Source of the DNA: Hypholoma sublateritium FD-334 SS-4
Lineage: Eukaryota; Basidiomycota; Agaricomycetes; Agaricales; Strophariaceae
DNA: 64,000 nucleotides
Direction of reading: 5' to 3'
NCBI GenBank assembly: GCA_000827495.1
Contig: KN817591.1
Span: forward strand, 144,082 to 208,081
Part shown: positions 44,992-57,990 of the stretch, piece after piece
Position numbering within the stretch: the first letter of the stretch is position 1
How the letters are laid out: every line of letters starts with the position of its first letter
The notes under the pieces: generated by a model
What the model was told of the DNA's origin: nothing
Database searches by the model: none
Seen by the model: only the letters and a program-made list of their open reading frames with translations
Translations under genes and position numbers: made by a program

Positions 44992-46869
44992 TTAATGATA
45001 AATCAGGGATGGGGAATAGTATGTTCCCAGCGCAGGTTCATTGAAGATCTCCTGGGTCTGGAAGGCAGTGATCTCGTCCTTCAAGCTGTACTGGGAAATC
45101 CCGTACATGATCGGCAGCGACGCCGCGGTAACGTGCTCCTCTAGCGCCTCGTCCTCATCGTCCTCGCTCTCGAGCTGCACGCTCCCAGTGTCCGACCCGT
45201 CGTCGATGGATTCCGGGGTATCGGCTGCCTCGAGGTCAACGCTCTGAAGCGGGCACGCGTACTTCGGCCGCTCGCTCATAAGTGCGTCGTAGTAGTACCG
45301 GAACTCCTCGGGCGTCGACTTCTGCGTGTCGTGCACGCGCACCGAGCGCAGCTGCGGGCAAGGGCAACTCGCGCCGTACGGCCCGACGCTGGGGAGGAGC
45401 GCGCGCAGTGCGTCCATCGTCATGCTCGCGATCTCGACGTGCCGCAGGTGCTCGAGCCCGAAGAACAGAGCATGCAGCGCCTCGGGCGAGCCGTCAACGC
45501 GCGTGAGCGCAACGGACTCGAGGAGCGGAAAGGGCGGGCGCGTGTCCGCGCTGAAGTACGCGCGCTGCGGGGTAGTGCCGGAGTGCTCGCGGCGCGACTC
45601 GCATGCGGAGGGCTGGTACGAAGGCTCTGATGGCTTGACGATCTTGCTGTACGAGGCCTTAGACGCCAGATACGTGAGCATGTCGTCAGCGTATTGGTCG
45701 GCGCTAGCGTAGTGACTGCGGTCCTCCAGGGCGAGGTGCTTGACGTTGGGAGCGTCGAATAGCTCAAGCGCCATTTCGCCGTCTTCGGATGTTTGGTACC
45801 CCAGCGCAAGGTCATTGAGCAATGGCAGAGATACCGGGTCGTAGTTTTGGGGAAGAACAAAGTCCTCCGGGACATAGGCGCCGGAGCACTTGATCGCCAA
45901 CTTTTTCAGTGAGGGGACCGAGCCGAGGAGCTTGCGGTACTGTTGGAAGGAAGGGCGAACCTCGGCGCAATGATACCGCAGTTCGAGACTTTCCAGGCGT
46001 CCTGATGCGGCCAGGAGACATGCTCTCAGCCCGTCCCAGTCGGCATGAACGCCTTCTAGGGATAAGTTCTTGAGGCGGGGAAGAACGTTGGATTGAGGGT
46101 CAACATTGGACAAAAATGCGGGGTCTTTGAGGGGTCCCGGTTGGAAATCGTGGAAGTAGCTGGGCAATTCGTTGCATCGTAAAAGGGTAAGTGTGTCGAG
46201 CATCGGCGCCCCGAAATTTGTGATAGCCGGATTGATGATCTTCAGGGCACCGTGCATAGGCGCCCATGTGTCGGTCAGTATAACAAGGGATTTCCAGCGT
46301 GGAAGATGGGGGAGGAGAGCAGAGAGGGCAGTGACCATGTGCTCGGGGGTGAACAAGACTGGCATGAGTTCCTCCTCAGTCTCCATGGCAAATTCATCCT
46401 CGTCTTCGACTTCACCTGCGTAAATCCCAACGCTGAGAATAAAAAGAAGATAAGAAAGCATCAAAAGCAAGAAAATCTTAACGGCGTACCCATCTTCCGT
46501 CCAGTTCCAATCGGCATCCCGAGCGTCTATGAGAATATTCAGAGGGTGGCCTCGGGACCGTTGGAGACAAGTTCTGATCTGAGTTGTATCTAGCCGCGAT
46601 CCGCCCAGGTGACCTCCGGAAGCAAGCAGGCTTTGGGTGACACATATATTCGACCAAAGGTTTGCTTGATTAAGGATTATGTTCCTCCACTTTCTGCACA
46701 CAGTCGATAGGAGAAAAGTGAATTCCAGGCCAAATGGATTGACGGTCATGCAGGAATTTGCGCCACAGATATCGGCTTCCGTCTGTTCAACAGAAAGGTT
46801 GCATAGTTGGAAAATCTCTGAAAGGAGCTCGGTGGGCAGCCGCCCGATGGGAGAGGGAGATGCTCGCAT
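44992..46869 (-). CDS. F-box domain protein
   Basis: ATG 46867-46869 opens MRASPSPIGRLPTELLSEIF with the F-box core (LPTELLSEIFQLC), continued by FLLSTVCRKWRNIILNQANL. F-box proteins recruit substrates to SCF ubiquitin ligases. A series of leucine-rich-like strands follows (LKNLSLEGVHADWDGLRAC, LESLELRYHCAE, LKKLAIKCSG, HVEIASMTMDALRALL), then an acidic segment (DDGSDTGSVQLESEDDEDEA) and a short tail ending SPSLIYH. The frame is open throughout, but a 57-nt segment (46433-46489) has canonical intron borders. It would otherwise encode a poly-leucine helix unlike the rest, so I treat it as an intron and expect 606 residues. The substrate is unknown. Confidence 0.85.
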   Translation of the reverse strand: MRASPSPIGRLPTELLSEIFQLCNLSVEQTEADICGANSCMTVNPFGLEFTFLLSTVCRKWRNIILNQANLWSNICVTQSLLASGGHLGGSRLDTTQIRTCLQRSRGHPLNILIDARDADWNWTEDGYAVKIFLLLMLSYLLFILSVGIYAGEVEDEDEFAMETEEELMPVLFTPEHMVTALSALLPHLPRWKSLVILTDTWAPMHGALKIINPAITNFGAPMLDTLTLLRCNELPSYFHDFQPGPLKDPAFLSNVDPQSNVLPRLKNLSLEGVHADWDGLRACLLAASGRLESLELRYHCAEVRPSFQQYRKLLGSVPSLKKLAIKCSGAYVPEDFVLPQNYDPVSLPLLNDLALGYQTSEDGEMALELFDAPNVKHLALEDRSHYASADQYADDMLTYLASKASYSKIVKPSEPSYQPSACESRREHSGTTPQRAYFSADTRPPFPLLESVALTRVDGSPEALHALFFGLEHLRHVEIASMTMDALRALLPSVGPYGASCPCPQLRSVRVHDTQKSTPEEFRYYYDALMSERPKYACPLQSVDLEAADTPESIDDGSDTGSVQLESEDDEDEALEEHVTAASLPIMYGISQYSLKDEITAFQTQEIFNEPALGTYYSPSLIYH

Positions 46870-48435
46870 ATTGAGGTGCGATAGAGGGAAAAGCGGTCAA
46901 GGGTGGTAGCAGTAGACGTTGGCTGGGACCAGTGTTAAGTAGTAATAGATCTATTTGTCTCATGGAACAAAAAGGACGGAATGAATAGATGACGAAGAAC
47001 TAAATCAGTAGATCGTATCGGGAAATGCTACCAAAAGTCATTTCTTATTGTTTAGCAACACTTGATGGAGAAGGAATACTCACGCACCTGATCTTAGCCG
47101 TTGGCTAATCACAATAAAAGCCGGAAGAACTGTTGCTCAGGATACAAAATGAAAAAGGTAGCGAGAAATGGCCAAATAGGCCTCGGTTGGTTGACTTGGT
47201 TCTGATCTTTTTGACGTTTTATCGCATTTCTCAGTGGAATTTTGCGAAGTGGTTCATCTGTAATCCATCCAAGCAACAAAGGAAGCACCTAATTTGGAGT
47301 CTCCCAATTTGGACTGAGATCAATTTCGCATGAAGGAATGACATTCTCACGATTGCTGAGCGTGAACGTGAACATTGAGTGCGAACGCTGCCATGACCAT
47401 GACTCGACGTGTTTGTATATCTCACACAACTATTCACGCTGCACCCATTCTAAGCCAGCTGTTCTGGAGACGGGCGCTCGCCGACAGCCCCAGCACTCAA
47501 GTTACCAAGGTAATATCTCCCGATATTTGTCCATGGCCACCGTCGGGTCACTAGCAGGTTACGGACCTGGCAACTTCTCGAGGATGGCTTGAAATATACA
47601 AGTGATCGTCAGAGGCAGTATAGCGTACATGTAAGTAGTTTTCGATCTTGATTTAGATAGGGTTTTCTGAGAATTTGGATTGAAGTCGACCGTTCAATGC
47701 GCTGAGCGGGCAAAAGGGTTGGATGGTCCGCGATCCATCAGCTTATGTGCATCATTGCTAGGGACACTGTGCATACCGACGGTATGTGGATTGTCCCAAT
47801 GCGGAATGTGCTCGTTTAAGCCGATTCGGTCACCACCAGCATCACATGGCTTGCGTTGCGAGTTTGCGCGCAGAGCAGGGTCAGCAAAGGTCGGTCGCGG
47901 TGTTCGCAACACTTTCTAGACATAGATTATGGCTATTACTATAAGATTTACCCTGGGGTCGAGAGATTTCAATAAGAATGCTTCGTTTTTACTTTGGGCG
48001 CCTAATGTGATAGCTGCCGCTTAGAGGTCGCTTAATGCTCAGGAATCAGGACGGTGTATGTCCGGACATACGATTTCAATGCCTCACACGTCAACAGACG
48101 TTCGGAAATCAGAAGCATTTCAATCCAAGAACGCGTGGAACCAGATAATCCCTATCCACATCAGCAAGAAAGCAGAACTGCACAACAACCATACATAGGT
48201 GGTACAGTCGTCGATGCGTCCCCAACATGTACATATGTGATTCAAAGAAGATATTATTACATATTGCAGTTTCGACAACATATTTTCGACATAGTAATAC
48301 TATTACCAATAGCATGCAAATAGATAAAGAAAATTGCATCGTCCAGCGCTACAGAAAGGGAGAGAGGAAGAAAGCATGCAAGTACATTGTTCGGTTCACA
48401 GGCACAACGCTGACTTGCCTCAACCTGGCCTGTCG
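46870..48435. other. Intergenic, 1.6 kb
   Basis: This lies upstream of the F-box gene and downstream of the transcription-factor stop. Short frames (60-90 codons) have no motif. No repeats or RNA genes are recognised. Confidence 0.5.
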
Positions 48436-51400
48436 CTATGGGGAGCTCGCCAGCCCGTTGATTTTGAATAGCCCCGACCCAGAAAAACTCACATTGGGAG
48501 TCGTGCCGCTTCCACTGCCCTGCCTATCCGGTTGGTGGCGAGTCTGCTGCCCGCCGACTAGATGCGGCTGCTGCTGCAAAAACTCTGGAGCAAACATGCT
48601 CTCTACGCCACTGTCCTGGAAAAGCGCCATCATGTCCGATGTCATGCCGTACATGTGTTCATCGCGCATGATGTCCATGTCTCCAAGTGCACCAGAGGTG
48701 TCCATGAACGACGCGCTAGTCTGCGGCCCGGTGCCGTTCCCGTATTGCGGTGGCGAAGGCGCCTGATTCGCGGGCGTGCCTGCAGCGTTCGACGGACCAG
48801 CGGCGAAGACGGTAGATTTCGGCGGCTCGAAGAAGTCCTGTGGCGAAAACGCCTCAGGGCTGCTTTGATGCGACGGCGAGTCGCCGCTCTGGTTGGAGTG
48901 CGCAATTGACGGCGCCTTTTTGCGGACGGGCCGTATCCAAGGCGGTCTTGTGGCACTAGCCGGGCCATCCTGGTGGGCGGTTTCCAGAGGAATGTTGGTC
49001 ACTGGGGTTGTCCGTCAGCGCCGACGCACGCAATGACGTGAAAGAGCTGTGTAGACTTACGACGGCAGAATTCCTCCATGAGGTCTCCCGACCTGAGGCC
49101 GCAGACATAGCGACCGCTAAATCTACGCAAAAGGCCGATGCAGGAGCGTAGTGCTTCCAACCCCTGCGAGATTAGGTGCTGCAGTGGTTCAGTCTTGCAG
49201 CACAGAAGGATAGCAACGAGCGTCCTTCCAGCTTGAGTCAACTGATGAATGACATGGACCCCATCTAATAATACACGTTAACGATCGTTGAAAATAGCGG
49301 TATCTGAATGTTCAAAACCCACAATATGTCATGAGCCCCTTTTTGGCGACGTGCAGATGAGCAGTTATAATCTGCAGCGCCGCGTTATGTGCTGCGAGTA
49401 GAGCATCCTTCTCAACGTCTGTTTGTTCTTCTTCCACTGGACCACTCGTTCTCTCAGCAACCATTTCCGAGAACCGATGTCGGTAGATTAGTAGCCGTAC
49501 AAACTGTTCGGCGCAGTGCAGCCTCACTGCCTGCGTCAAGCGGATAGTATCCTCGCTATTCAGTGTTTCCGGTGAATGCGCCCAGTAGGCGGGGATATTT
49601 CTGTGGATGTCATCCAACAAAGCCTCTTCTTCTCGCATCTCCTTGAACCTCCGTGCTCCCGAGAGGACGTTTGCAGCGCGGAGGAGGAATGAGTTCGAAT
49701 CGTCTGATTGTCGGGCAGGGGGTACATCCAGAACGGCTTCAAGTACGACCATAATCCGCAGCGAGACGATAAAGGCGCTCATGCGGCATTCAGTCCCGGG
49801 CGGCGGTACACCAACCGCATCGCGCGTAATGAATTCGTCGTCGACCGGGGAGGGCTCAGACACGTCGCAGTCCCGCAGTCGCAACATAGACGGCCGGCCA
49901 AAGTGCGCGCTAAGCTGCTTGTCCCAAATGTACACGCACCAGAAGGTACGTTTGCGCACTTCGTCCTCGATTGGATCGAAGAGGTCGTAACTGTCAGCAG
50001 AACGGTGGAGCCCAGCGTCTATACACATCGTGACGGCTTCGGCAAGCAGTGCAGCGGCCTTTGAGAGCTTGCCAAGTCCTACACCGTAAACGGCGGCGAT
50101 AAGGTTCGCCTGGATGTTGTACAACGTAGGACGGTCCGCAATAGGCGACGTGCGCAACATGCCAAAAAGCTCGAACCACTGGGTGCCAGCAGAAATGCCG
50201 TCGTTGGGGTCAGCGCGAACGCGTGGATCATCAACATGTCGGGAAGCCATGCAGCAGACAGCAACAATAAAAGCTGCAAATCCTGGTTCTGCCCATTTCT
50301 GAGGGTTTCCATAATCCTATAACATATAAATGAACCCGGTTATATTTAGAAAAAAAGAGCGATAGCCAAGTCAAGATATGATCCTACTCACTGCTAAAAA
50401 TGTCGGTACATGGAGAAATGGAAGGATATAGTATGACGTGGAGAGGTAGCACTGGACTAGACTGTATTCCATTGAGCTATTATTCGGTTGTTAGATGGAG
50501 AATCACCTACCTGTCCATGAGTTCGGGCGCGATGTGCAATGTTATTCTTCTCCACAATGTCTGCGGGTTAACGTCCGTTCGACGCGGTTGACGATTCGGA
50601 AACCACTCCGCATTAGCCGCGCTGACCAACTTTGCGGTATTAGAATCGGCGCGAGACTGGTCAACTGGATCTCGATTGATCACAGGGGCGTGCCGTTCGA
50701 CGAGGAGATCAAGAACTGGAAGTCCAGATGTTTCTCCTTGCCATCTAGTGTAGCCCTCGTCATCGAAATAGAGATAAGATGCAGTCAGTGACACCCTTTC
50801 TTCGGCCTGCAAGTCGGAGCTAGAAGATGGAATATGGAAGGGCCCCGTCGTGAGAAGAGTATTGAACGAATTGTGGGGGCTTTGGTGCCGTTCATCGTAT
50901 TTGGTGTCGCGGGTGAAGGATGGACCCATGAGTGGAAATACGTGCAACGATGGCGGTGGCACACCCGGTGGCATACCATCGGGGTACATGAAAGGAACAA
51001 CAGGACTGGACGCGATATCCGAAGAGGGGGGCGACATTGGCATAGCGCCACCCGCTGCGAAGACGGCCGGCGGTATCGCCTGAATCAATGTTTCGAGATG
51101 ATGCATTCTGTCTTCCAAGGTTGCAGTTCTTCTGCAAGGTAATCGTCAGATATCCGCGCGACATACATGTATGGATAGCGCGCACTTTGATTTATGAGGA
51201 TGCGTCCGCTTTCCAGGCTCCTCGAAGGTGCACGACGAATTGGCGGTTAGGCATGCTTGACAAGGATGTCCTTCGTCGCACTTGATTCTCCTCCTCCTAT
51301 AAAACCAATTCAGAATACTGCAAAGGCCTACGATCGCAGGAGAGCTCACCGACAACGATCACACGCCCTAAAATTCTTCAGCGCACAGATGAGTCAAACG

Positions 51401-51510
51401 ATTGGCAGTCCTTACCTGCTTAGCTTAAACCGCCGCTCTTTCAGCGTCGACGCAGACGAGGAGCCGGAGATCTGCTGGTCCTGCGTGTCGGCGGTCGTTA
51501 CTGGAGGCAT
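48436..51510 (-). CDS. Zn2Cys6 fungal-specific transcription factor
   Basis: ATG 51508-51510 opens [20 protein letters not shown]. The Zn2Cys6 cluster reads [20 protein letters not shown] followed by CLTANSSC (spacing C-X2-C-X6-C-X5-C-X2-C-X6-C) and is assembled from three exons, one only 18 nt long. A linker and short dimerisation segment follow ([16 protein letters not shown]). The fungal-trans middle homology region includes [60 protein letters not shown] and [20 protein letters not shown]. The C-terminal third is proline/serine-rich and acidic ([20 protein letters not shown]), likely an activation domain. TAG is at 48436-48438. About seven introns are present. Target genes cannot be read from sequence; some relatives control carbohydrate use. 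Confidence 0.9.
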
Positions 51511-52281
51511 GATGGTGGCGGTTTGAACTCAAGCAACGATTCGTGATATAAGTAAACATCGAACCTAACAAAGCTAATAAAAGGAGCTCTTGTCAGGAAT
51601 AGAAATCCGATCCGTAAAGCTGTCCCGTCTGCAAACCGAATCTACCCGATAGTCGCCAAGATGCATGTGTCTAACATGGCTTCATGGATCATGAATTGAT
51701 CATTTCACGACAGAGGAGGTCGCCTACACGAATTTCGACACATTTGGGTGATCTGACTCATGTTCTGGACAATTTAACACCCCAAAGGGAGCCAAAACTC
51801 GCGCCAATGGCGAGGATCCTATCACAAACAAGTTCGTGACTTTTTTGCGGAGGTTATCCCCCATGTTTTCCCCATGTTTTCCCCTATAATAAGCGTCCAA
51901 TTAGCAAAATGAAGGGTTGGCAGCGAGAGAAACGGGAGCCGGTAATATGATCAGCCGAACGGCAACTATATTTGCATGCTTCCGAATCGAAGTTGCATCT
52001 CGCCCCAACTGGTGTCGCCACCGCCACCCCCTAACCCCACAAAATATGATCTAGAATATTTTATGTTTTCTGAAACTGGATTAACTATGGCTGGTATACA
52101 CCCAACATGCTTGAATAAAGTAAAATGTCTATCCGGATGCTTCATATGTATAAAAACAGGGAAAAGATAGGTAGCGACACAATATCTGAAATACATGTCG
52201 GGCAGCACTGGCTCCGTAAAGGAATGGGTCGGTTCAGAGAAAGAGTGAATAGAAAGCAAAGAGACAATAGTGTCCAATAAA
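51511..52281. other. Intergenic spacer
   Basis: About 770 bp containing the transcription-factor promoter and the flippase 3' end. A near-direct repeat of the type CCCCATGTTTTCC occurs at about 51859-51885. No gene is seen. Confidence 0.5.
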
Positions 52282-55200
52282 TTACAATGCGCGCCCGCCC
52301 TCCCACGTCGATGTCGCCGTCGATATGCCCGATACCCCACTGAGTCGTCGATGGCCCGTTACCGTATCTAGGTCGTCAAAGTCCTCCTCCGGCAGGTCGA
52401 CCCCCAGCATCGCTGGTTGATGTTGCTGCTGGAGGTGATCTGGCAGCGGCGTCGCATATCCTGCATTGGAGTGGCCCGTATTGGAATGGTCCACGTTGCT
52501 GCCCTCATCAGCCGTCCAGTAGCCTTCGGGGGCAGTGCCGTATGTCGCATACGAAGCTGCACTCGGTGCTCTTGCGCCAGGGTGACCCGACGCTGACCCG
52601 AAGGTCGCACTCGGAGGGGTGAACGGTGTAGGCGATAGCGATGCGGGCGATAGCGCGTACTGCGCGTGCTGCGGTTGCCCGCTCCGAGGATCCATCTCAT
52701 ACGCGGTGGGTTGGTAAGCCACGGGCTGATACGGGGACTCGAACGCGGTCGCCTCGTACGCGCTGCTCTCGTACGCCTCCGACTCCGCCTCCATCGGCGG
52801 CGAAGGAGGCGGCGGCCAAACTACGGGCTGCGGTGGGATGGGCACCTGTGACGCGCCCCGCCCACCCAATGACACTGCGCGCGACGTCGCGACGCTCGTC
52901 CGCCGACTTGGCGGCGTGCTCGTCACTTCACCGTTCGGGTAGCGATATTTGGGTGATGGCAGAGGCGATGTTGGAGGAATATCGGAGGCAGAGTAGAAGG
53001 AGGGCTGCGGCGACGTTGAGGAGTTGTGGCGGACGTCGGCCGGCAGTGGGGACAAATGGGAGGGATCGAGCAGACTTGACCTGACTTGTGCATATTGCAC
53101 ACTAGGCTCGCGCGGTGGAAGCTCGATAGCTTCGTTCATGGGAGGGGTATCGAGATAGGTTTGTCTAAGGGGGGCGCTCGGAGCGGGGCTGTTGAGCATG
53201 GCGGGCTCATAGCCGGAGCTTGGATGCGAAAATTCGGACAACGAGCGACTATGTTGGTCCTGGAACATCGGTGCGCCTTCGAGGTTGCTGTCTATTTTGC
53301 GCTGCTTTCTGGGTTTTCGATGCGCGACGCCAAGTTGATCTTTGAGATCTCCGAGAACCCACATCTCCCGGATGATGTCCTTGTCGAGAGGGTAATAGAC
53401 TGTCGTTATATACTGGATGAGGAAGTGAGGCACTGCAAGTATATCATTAGCTCCTAAAAAGATGAAAGAGATTATGATATATGCATACCCAGACAAATCA
53501 CAGCCGACAATAGTACAGCTGCCCAAAATGAGACGGTTCCAAACAACACCGAAACTTCGTCGATGAAATCGGGACTCGGAAAGAATGAATATATCACGAT
53601 CCAGAGCAGCATGACCACGGTAGAGCCAATAACAACGACCCAGGTCATGATAGTCCAGCTAAAGAGTCAAATTATCAGCTATCATCTTCGGAAAAAGTGA
53701 TGCAGAATCACGCACTAGTGAGTATTCATGCCCACATAAGCATTTGCAGACACGATAGCAGCGACAGCCACAGTGGTCCCAAAATCGGCAAGCGAATCCA
53801 CGCCCTTCCCGTTGAATGATACTGGCAGGCCGAGAGACCAGACAGCGTAGGGGATGAAGTAGACCACCGTAGACTGGTAGAGGCCGTCGGTCATATACAT
53901 CCAAAACTTGGCGCGTGTATACTCCAGGCCGCGAATACCACGGACATAGAGTTGAGGGAAGGCGAGCGCGGCTTTAGCGTTGATGTCCTGGTCGAAGGCT
54001 GAAAATTGAGTTAGCATAGGGACGTGTCAAAATACGACATATGACGAACCTCCGAGGATAATGACAGGTAAGGAAGTAAATACAAGATTGCAAAGAAGGA
54101 TAAACGTGTAATGATACAGATATGTTGCGTCAAAGCTACAAAATCATTAGCGCCCAACTAATTAACATGATCAATTGAGGGCAGCTTACCTGTTGAAAGG
54201 CAGATACCAGAACATCCCAAAGGTCCAGATGACGTTTTTATAGAAGAAATTACTGTGCATATCCGCAATGCGCTGATACGACCATCGACCGTGTACAAGT
54301 AGCAGCTTGGTGAGGAACCTGAACTGCCCAAACGCGTAGTCCGCGGACATCGCGGCCTGTGAGCCCTCGAGCCCAAATAGCCCGCAGCCAATGTTTGCCT
54401 CCTGGATCATCGCCACGTCGTTCGCCCCGTCGCCGATGGACAGGGTCATCGCATTCCTGCCCTCCTTGACCTAATACCAACACATCAGTAACGTCAGGAC
54501 ACATATCTGAGATTTATGTTCATGCTCACGAGATTGACGGTCAGTGCTTTCTGCGCGGGCGACACACGGCAACAGACGACTGTCTCGCACTGTGTGCCGA
54601 GGTTGAGAAACAGGTTCTTAAGCTCAGGCGTGAGCGCGTGGCGGAGTGTCTCGCCATCAATAACTACGGCAAACGACGCCTGGGCGCCGGGAATGAAGCC
54701 GCGCTTGCGCAGATCCCAGGTCGGCGGTCCCAGTACAGAGGCAATCTTGTTCAGGCCGGCTTCAAGCTGCCCGCGCGTCTGCTCAAGAGTACTTGCGGAG
54801 AGAATCATCAGGTCCATGTCGTTCTTCAGAAGATTACAGCTATAGCCGATCTCGATGGCTGTCTGCAGTTTGTCGCCTGGAAGAATGTTAGTACAAATCC
54901 TGCCTCGCGGCTACGAGAGTGGACATACCGGTCAATATCCATAGCTTGATTCCCGCCCTGTGTAGCATCTCAATGGCCTCAGGCACTCCCTCCTGCAGCT
55001 TGTCCTCGAGAGCAGTGGCGCCTAGTATTAGCAGGGAATGCTCGATCAACTCGTTGGCCTTGTCGATCTCCTCGTCGCGGTTCTCGGTTGCGTTCGTAGC
55101 GGCGTCGTATGTCCGCGACCACGTCAGATATTCGTCCTCCTCCAGGTAGCGGTACGCAATACATAGCGTACGTAGGCCGTTGTTCGCAAACATTTCCATG

Positions 55201-57990
55201 TCCTTATTCGTCTTCTCCTTCAATACGGGGTCGTGGTCCTTCGCCAGGCGCTCATAGATCACGCTGTCTGCGCCCTTGCAGTAGAGGATCAGCCGCCCAT
55301 TCGGACAGCGCAGCACGACGCTCATGCGTTTCCGCGTGCTGTTGAACTCGAGCATCTTCAGCAGCGTGTACTTCTCAGACTGGCCCATGACCTCGATCTC
55401 GAGCGCGTCCTTCGACTTGCCGAGGAAGGGGAACCCGGCCTCACGCGCGGCAGACACGAGCGCGGCCTCGTCGGGCGACTCCGCCTTGTAATTGATCAGA
55501 AACGGCTCTGTCTGTGGCTCCGGCTTGTCCGCGAGCACGCTATGGCACAGTGCGAGCGCACGGTAGAATGCGACGATGTGCTCGCGCTGCTCCCCCGCGC
55601 GGTCAGTGAGGTCCTCGGCGAACTTCGGCGAGACCAGCGTGAGTTTGTCCGCCTGCATGTAGCGGTTCTTGAACGCGCGCTCCATGATGTTCATCATCTG
55701 CTGCTTGAGCGTCGCGAGCTTCGCGTTGAGCTCGTGCGGGTCGAGCGTGTCGCTTTTGCCCTCGCGCGTCGCCGCGCCCCGCTGAGCCTCCGTGACACCC
55801 TCACCGTATGCGACGCCGTGAATAGAGCATTTCTGGAACTCCATGACGTTCTGGGTGAGAGTGCCGGTCTTGTCCGAGAAGACATACTCGATTTGGCCTA
55901 GGTCGTCAGAGATGTTCCATGTCTTGGGAACGCAAGGAGTGTCGTATGGGCGGTAGTACATTTCAATGTCCTGGGAGATGAAGTAGGCCTGGATTGTTTT
56001 GACGATTTCGATGGAAATGTATAGGGAGATGGGAACGATGTTTTGGAAAGCAATGAGGCACGACCTAAAGATAGAATGTCAGTCGCGTCAATGGCATACA
56101 AAATAGAGCACGTACACAAAGGTGATAATCGCATTAACGATGTCGGAGGATGTAGGCTCGCTGTCAATCTCAAAGAAATCCGTGCTCGTGCCCGTCCAGG
56201 ATTCCTCCAAGCCGCTGAAGATAGCCGCGATGAGGCACATCAGGGTAAGTACGACGAAATTGATGATGACGTTAAAGTTGGTCTCCTTTTCGATCTTACT
56301 CCGCTTTGAGGGGGTATCGCCTCCGTTGAGCATGATTTTCGTGTCGGCACCGGTGAAGACCACGAGTCCAATGATCCAGGCTGTGTTGCGAATCGCGCAG
56401 CCACGTAACAGTAGCTCATTGATCGTGACCGGTTCCTGCCTTTGCTCGCTCGTGGCTGGGTCCTTGTAACGTAAAACACCATGGTAGTGATAAAGGTTCT
56501 GATGTGCTGGCTCTGAGTCGAGGTAGAATGATGATTTCTCGATGTCCTCTTCCGATGTGATGCTAGATGTCCCGCGAACCGATTTCCGGGGTTTCAGATT
56601 CGTTTCGCCATCCAGATTTTTCGTCTCGAGATAGCACATGCCGTCGGGGTCTGAAGTCGAAAGAACGACAATGTCGGCGGGAACTTGTTCGTTGTCTCGG
56701 AGCAGTACGACATCTCCAACCTCCAATTTCTTCCATAGCGTCCGTTCCCAAGTCGCTGTGCCAGCCGAGCGTTTCTTCCAATCGACTACACCAGTACTTG
56801 ACTGCGAGTGTATGGATTGTTGATATTGCCCAAGCGCTCCTGATTGGCTCCATTCTGGCTGTACTTTACTTTGCGATGCTGCCAAGGAAGCAGCCTCCGA
56901 GAGAGATGTTCGTGATAGCTCGGCGAGGGTCGCGGGCGGATAGCTGTGCGAGTCGACGCTTTGAATGTCCTCCAGCTTACGGCCACCCACACCTCGGCCA
57001 CCCGGTAGATCGATGCTACTCACGTCCTGAGTGAGCACGCTGTTGCTGTCGTCGGTGCGCTTGCTCAACACGACACGCATCCCCTGTCCAGCAGCGCCAG
57101 CCTCCTTGTCCCGCAGCTTCCTTACACCCTTCGTCACCTTCCCGGGAGGATTGACTCCGAGAAGTTTTTCGAACCAACTCCTTGGGTCTGTCGGTTGGTT
57201 TACATTGCGCCATCCTCCACCGAGTTTCGTTGCTGCGGAGGTGTTGACCTCTTCATCTAGGCTACCGCGTCGGTAATCTTCAATGCCGTCTTTGATGGCT
57301 GTCACCGCTAGAATGAACGCAAGAGGTAGCACAGCTATGGAACCTGCGGCCGCTCCGAATATTGGGAAGACTGAGGACAAAGGCAAACATGAGCTTTATG
57401 TTCCCGGCGGTCATAATAATCTTACGTTGGAGAATTACAAGTGAGAGGAAGAACAAGTTGGCCACCCTGGGATATGACACGTTAGAACTACGCCGCGCAT
57501 GGGAAACCGAAGGCCGCGCTCACCGGCGAAATTGTTCGTATAGGTTCTTAGGGAGGAATGTAATTAGGGTATATTCTACGCGTTATAGTGAGTATTAGAG
57601 TAGACAAGAACGGAAGGCACACTTACTTGTAGTCCGTACTTTATTTCTGACATATCGCACTCTAGGCTCTCCAGTCTGATCTACCTCCATGGCGGAGAGT
57701 GGGTAGTTGACATAGACGTTCCTCCGCTCTCCAGGTACCTCCTTTGAGGCTGGCGCCGCAACGACTTCCGGTGCCGGTTCCGTCTTCTTGTCTCGTCCTC
57801 GAAAGAACCGTGACCGCTTGCGCATCGACGACTTGCGTCTTTCCGCCCGTTGTTCAGACTTGATAGACTCCGCAATGGCAGATGCGGCGGTGCGCACGGT
57901 GCGCAGGCGCAATTCCGGGTCGATAGTATCGTCATTCTCCTCGTCCGTGTCAGGCTCGTCTGCAGTTGGGTGTCGTTTGAAGAAAGACAT
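52282..57990 (-). CDS. DNF1: P4-ATPase phospholipid flippase, Dnf1/2 type
   Basis: P4-ATPases move phospholipids to the cytosolic leaflet, and the Dnf1/2 group acts at the plasma membrane and endosomes. ATG 57988-57990 opens MSFFKRHPTADEPDTDEEND. RYVRNKVRTTKYTLITFLPK and FLSLVILQVFPIFG match Dnf1/2 more than Drs2. The actuator region contains MCYLETKNLDGETNLKPRK. The helix with PISLYISIEIVKTIQAYF follows. Phosphorylation site: VFSDKTGTLTQN (near 55865). Nucleotide domain: KAESPDEAALVSAAREAG and LILYCKGADSVIYERL. Hinge: MTLSIGDGANDVAMIQEANI. The remaining helices end before LIQYITTVYYPLDKDIIREM. A long disordered tail rich in P, S, Y and A extends to the stop at 52282. About fourteen short introns are present. 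The class is certain; the exact orthologue is less so. Confidence 0.93.

Noticed and set aside
46433..46500. Apparent transmembrane helix in the F-box protein
   Set aside because: The segment has intron borders and a pyrimidine tract, and removing it restores a normal soluble protein.
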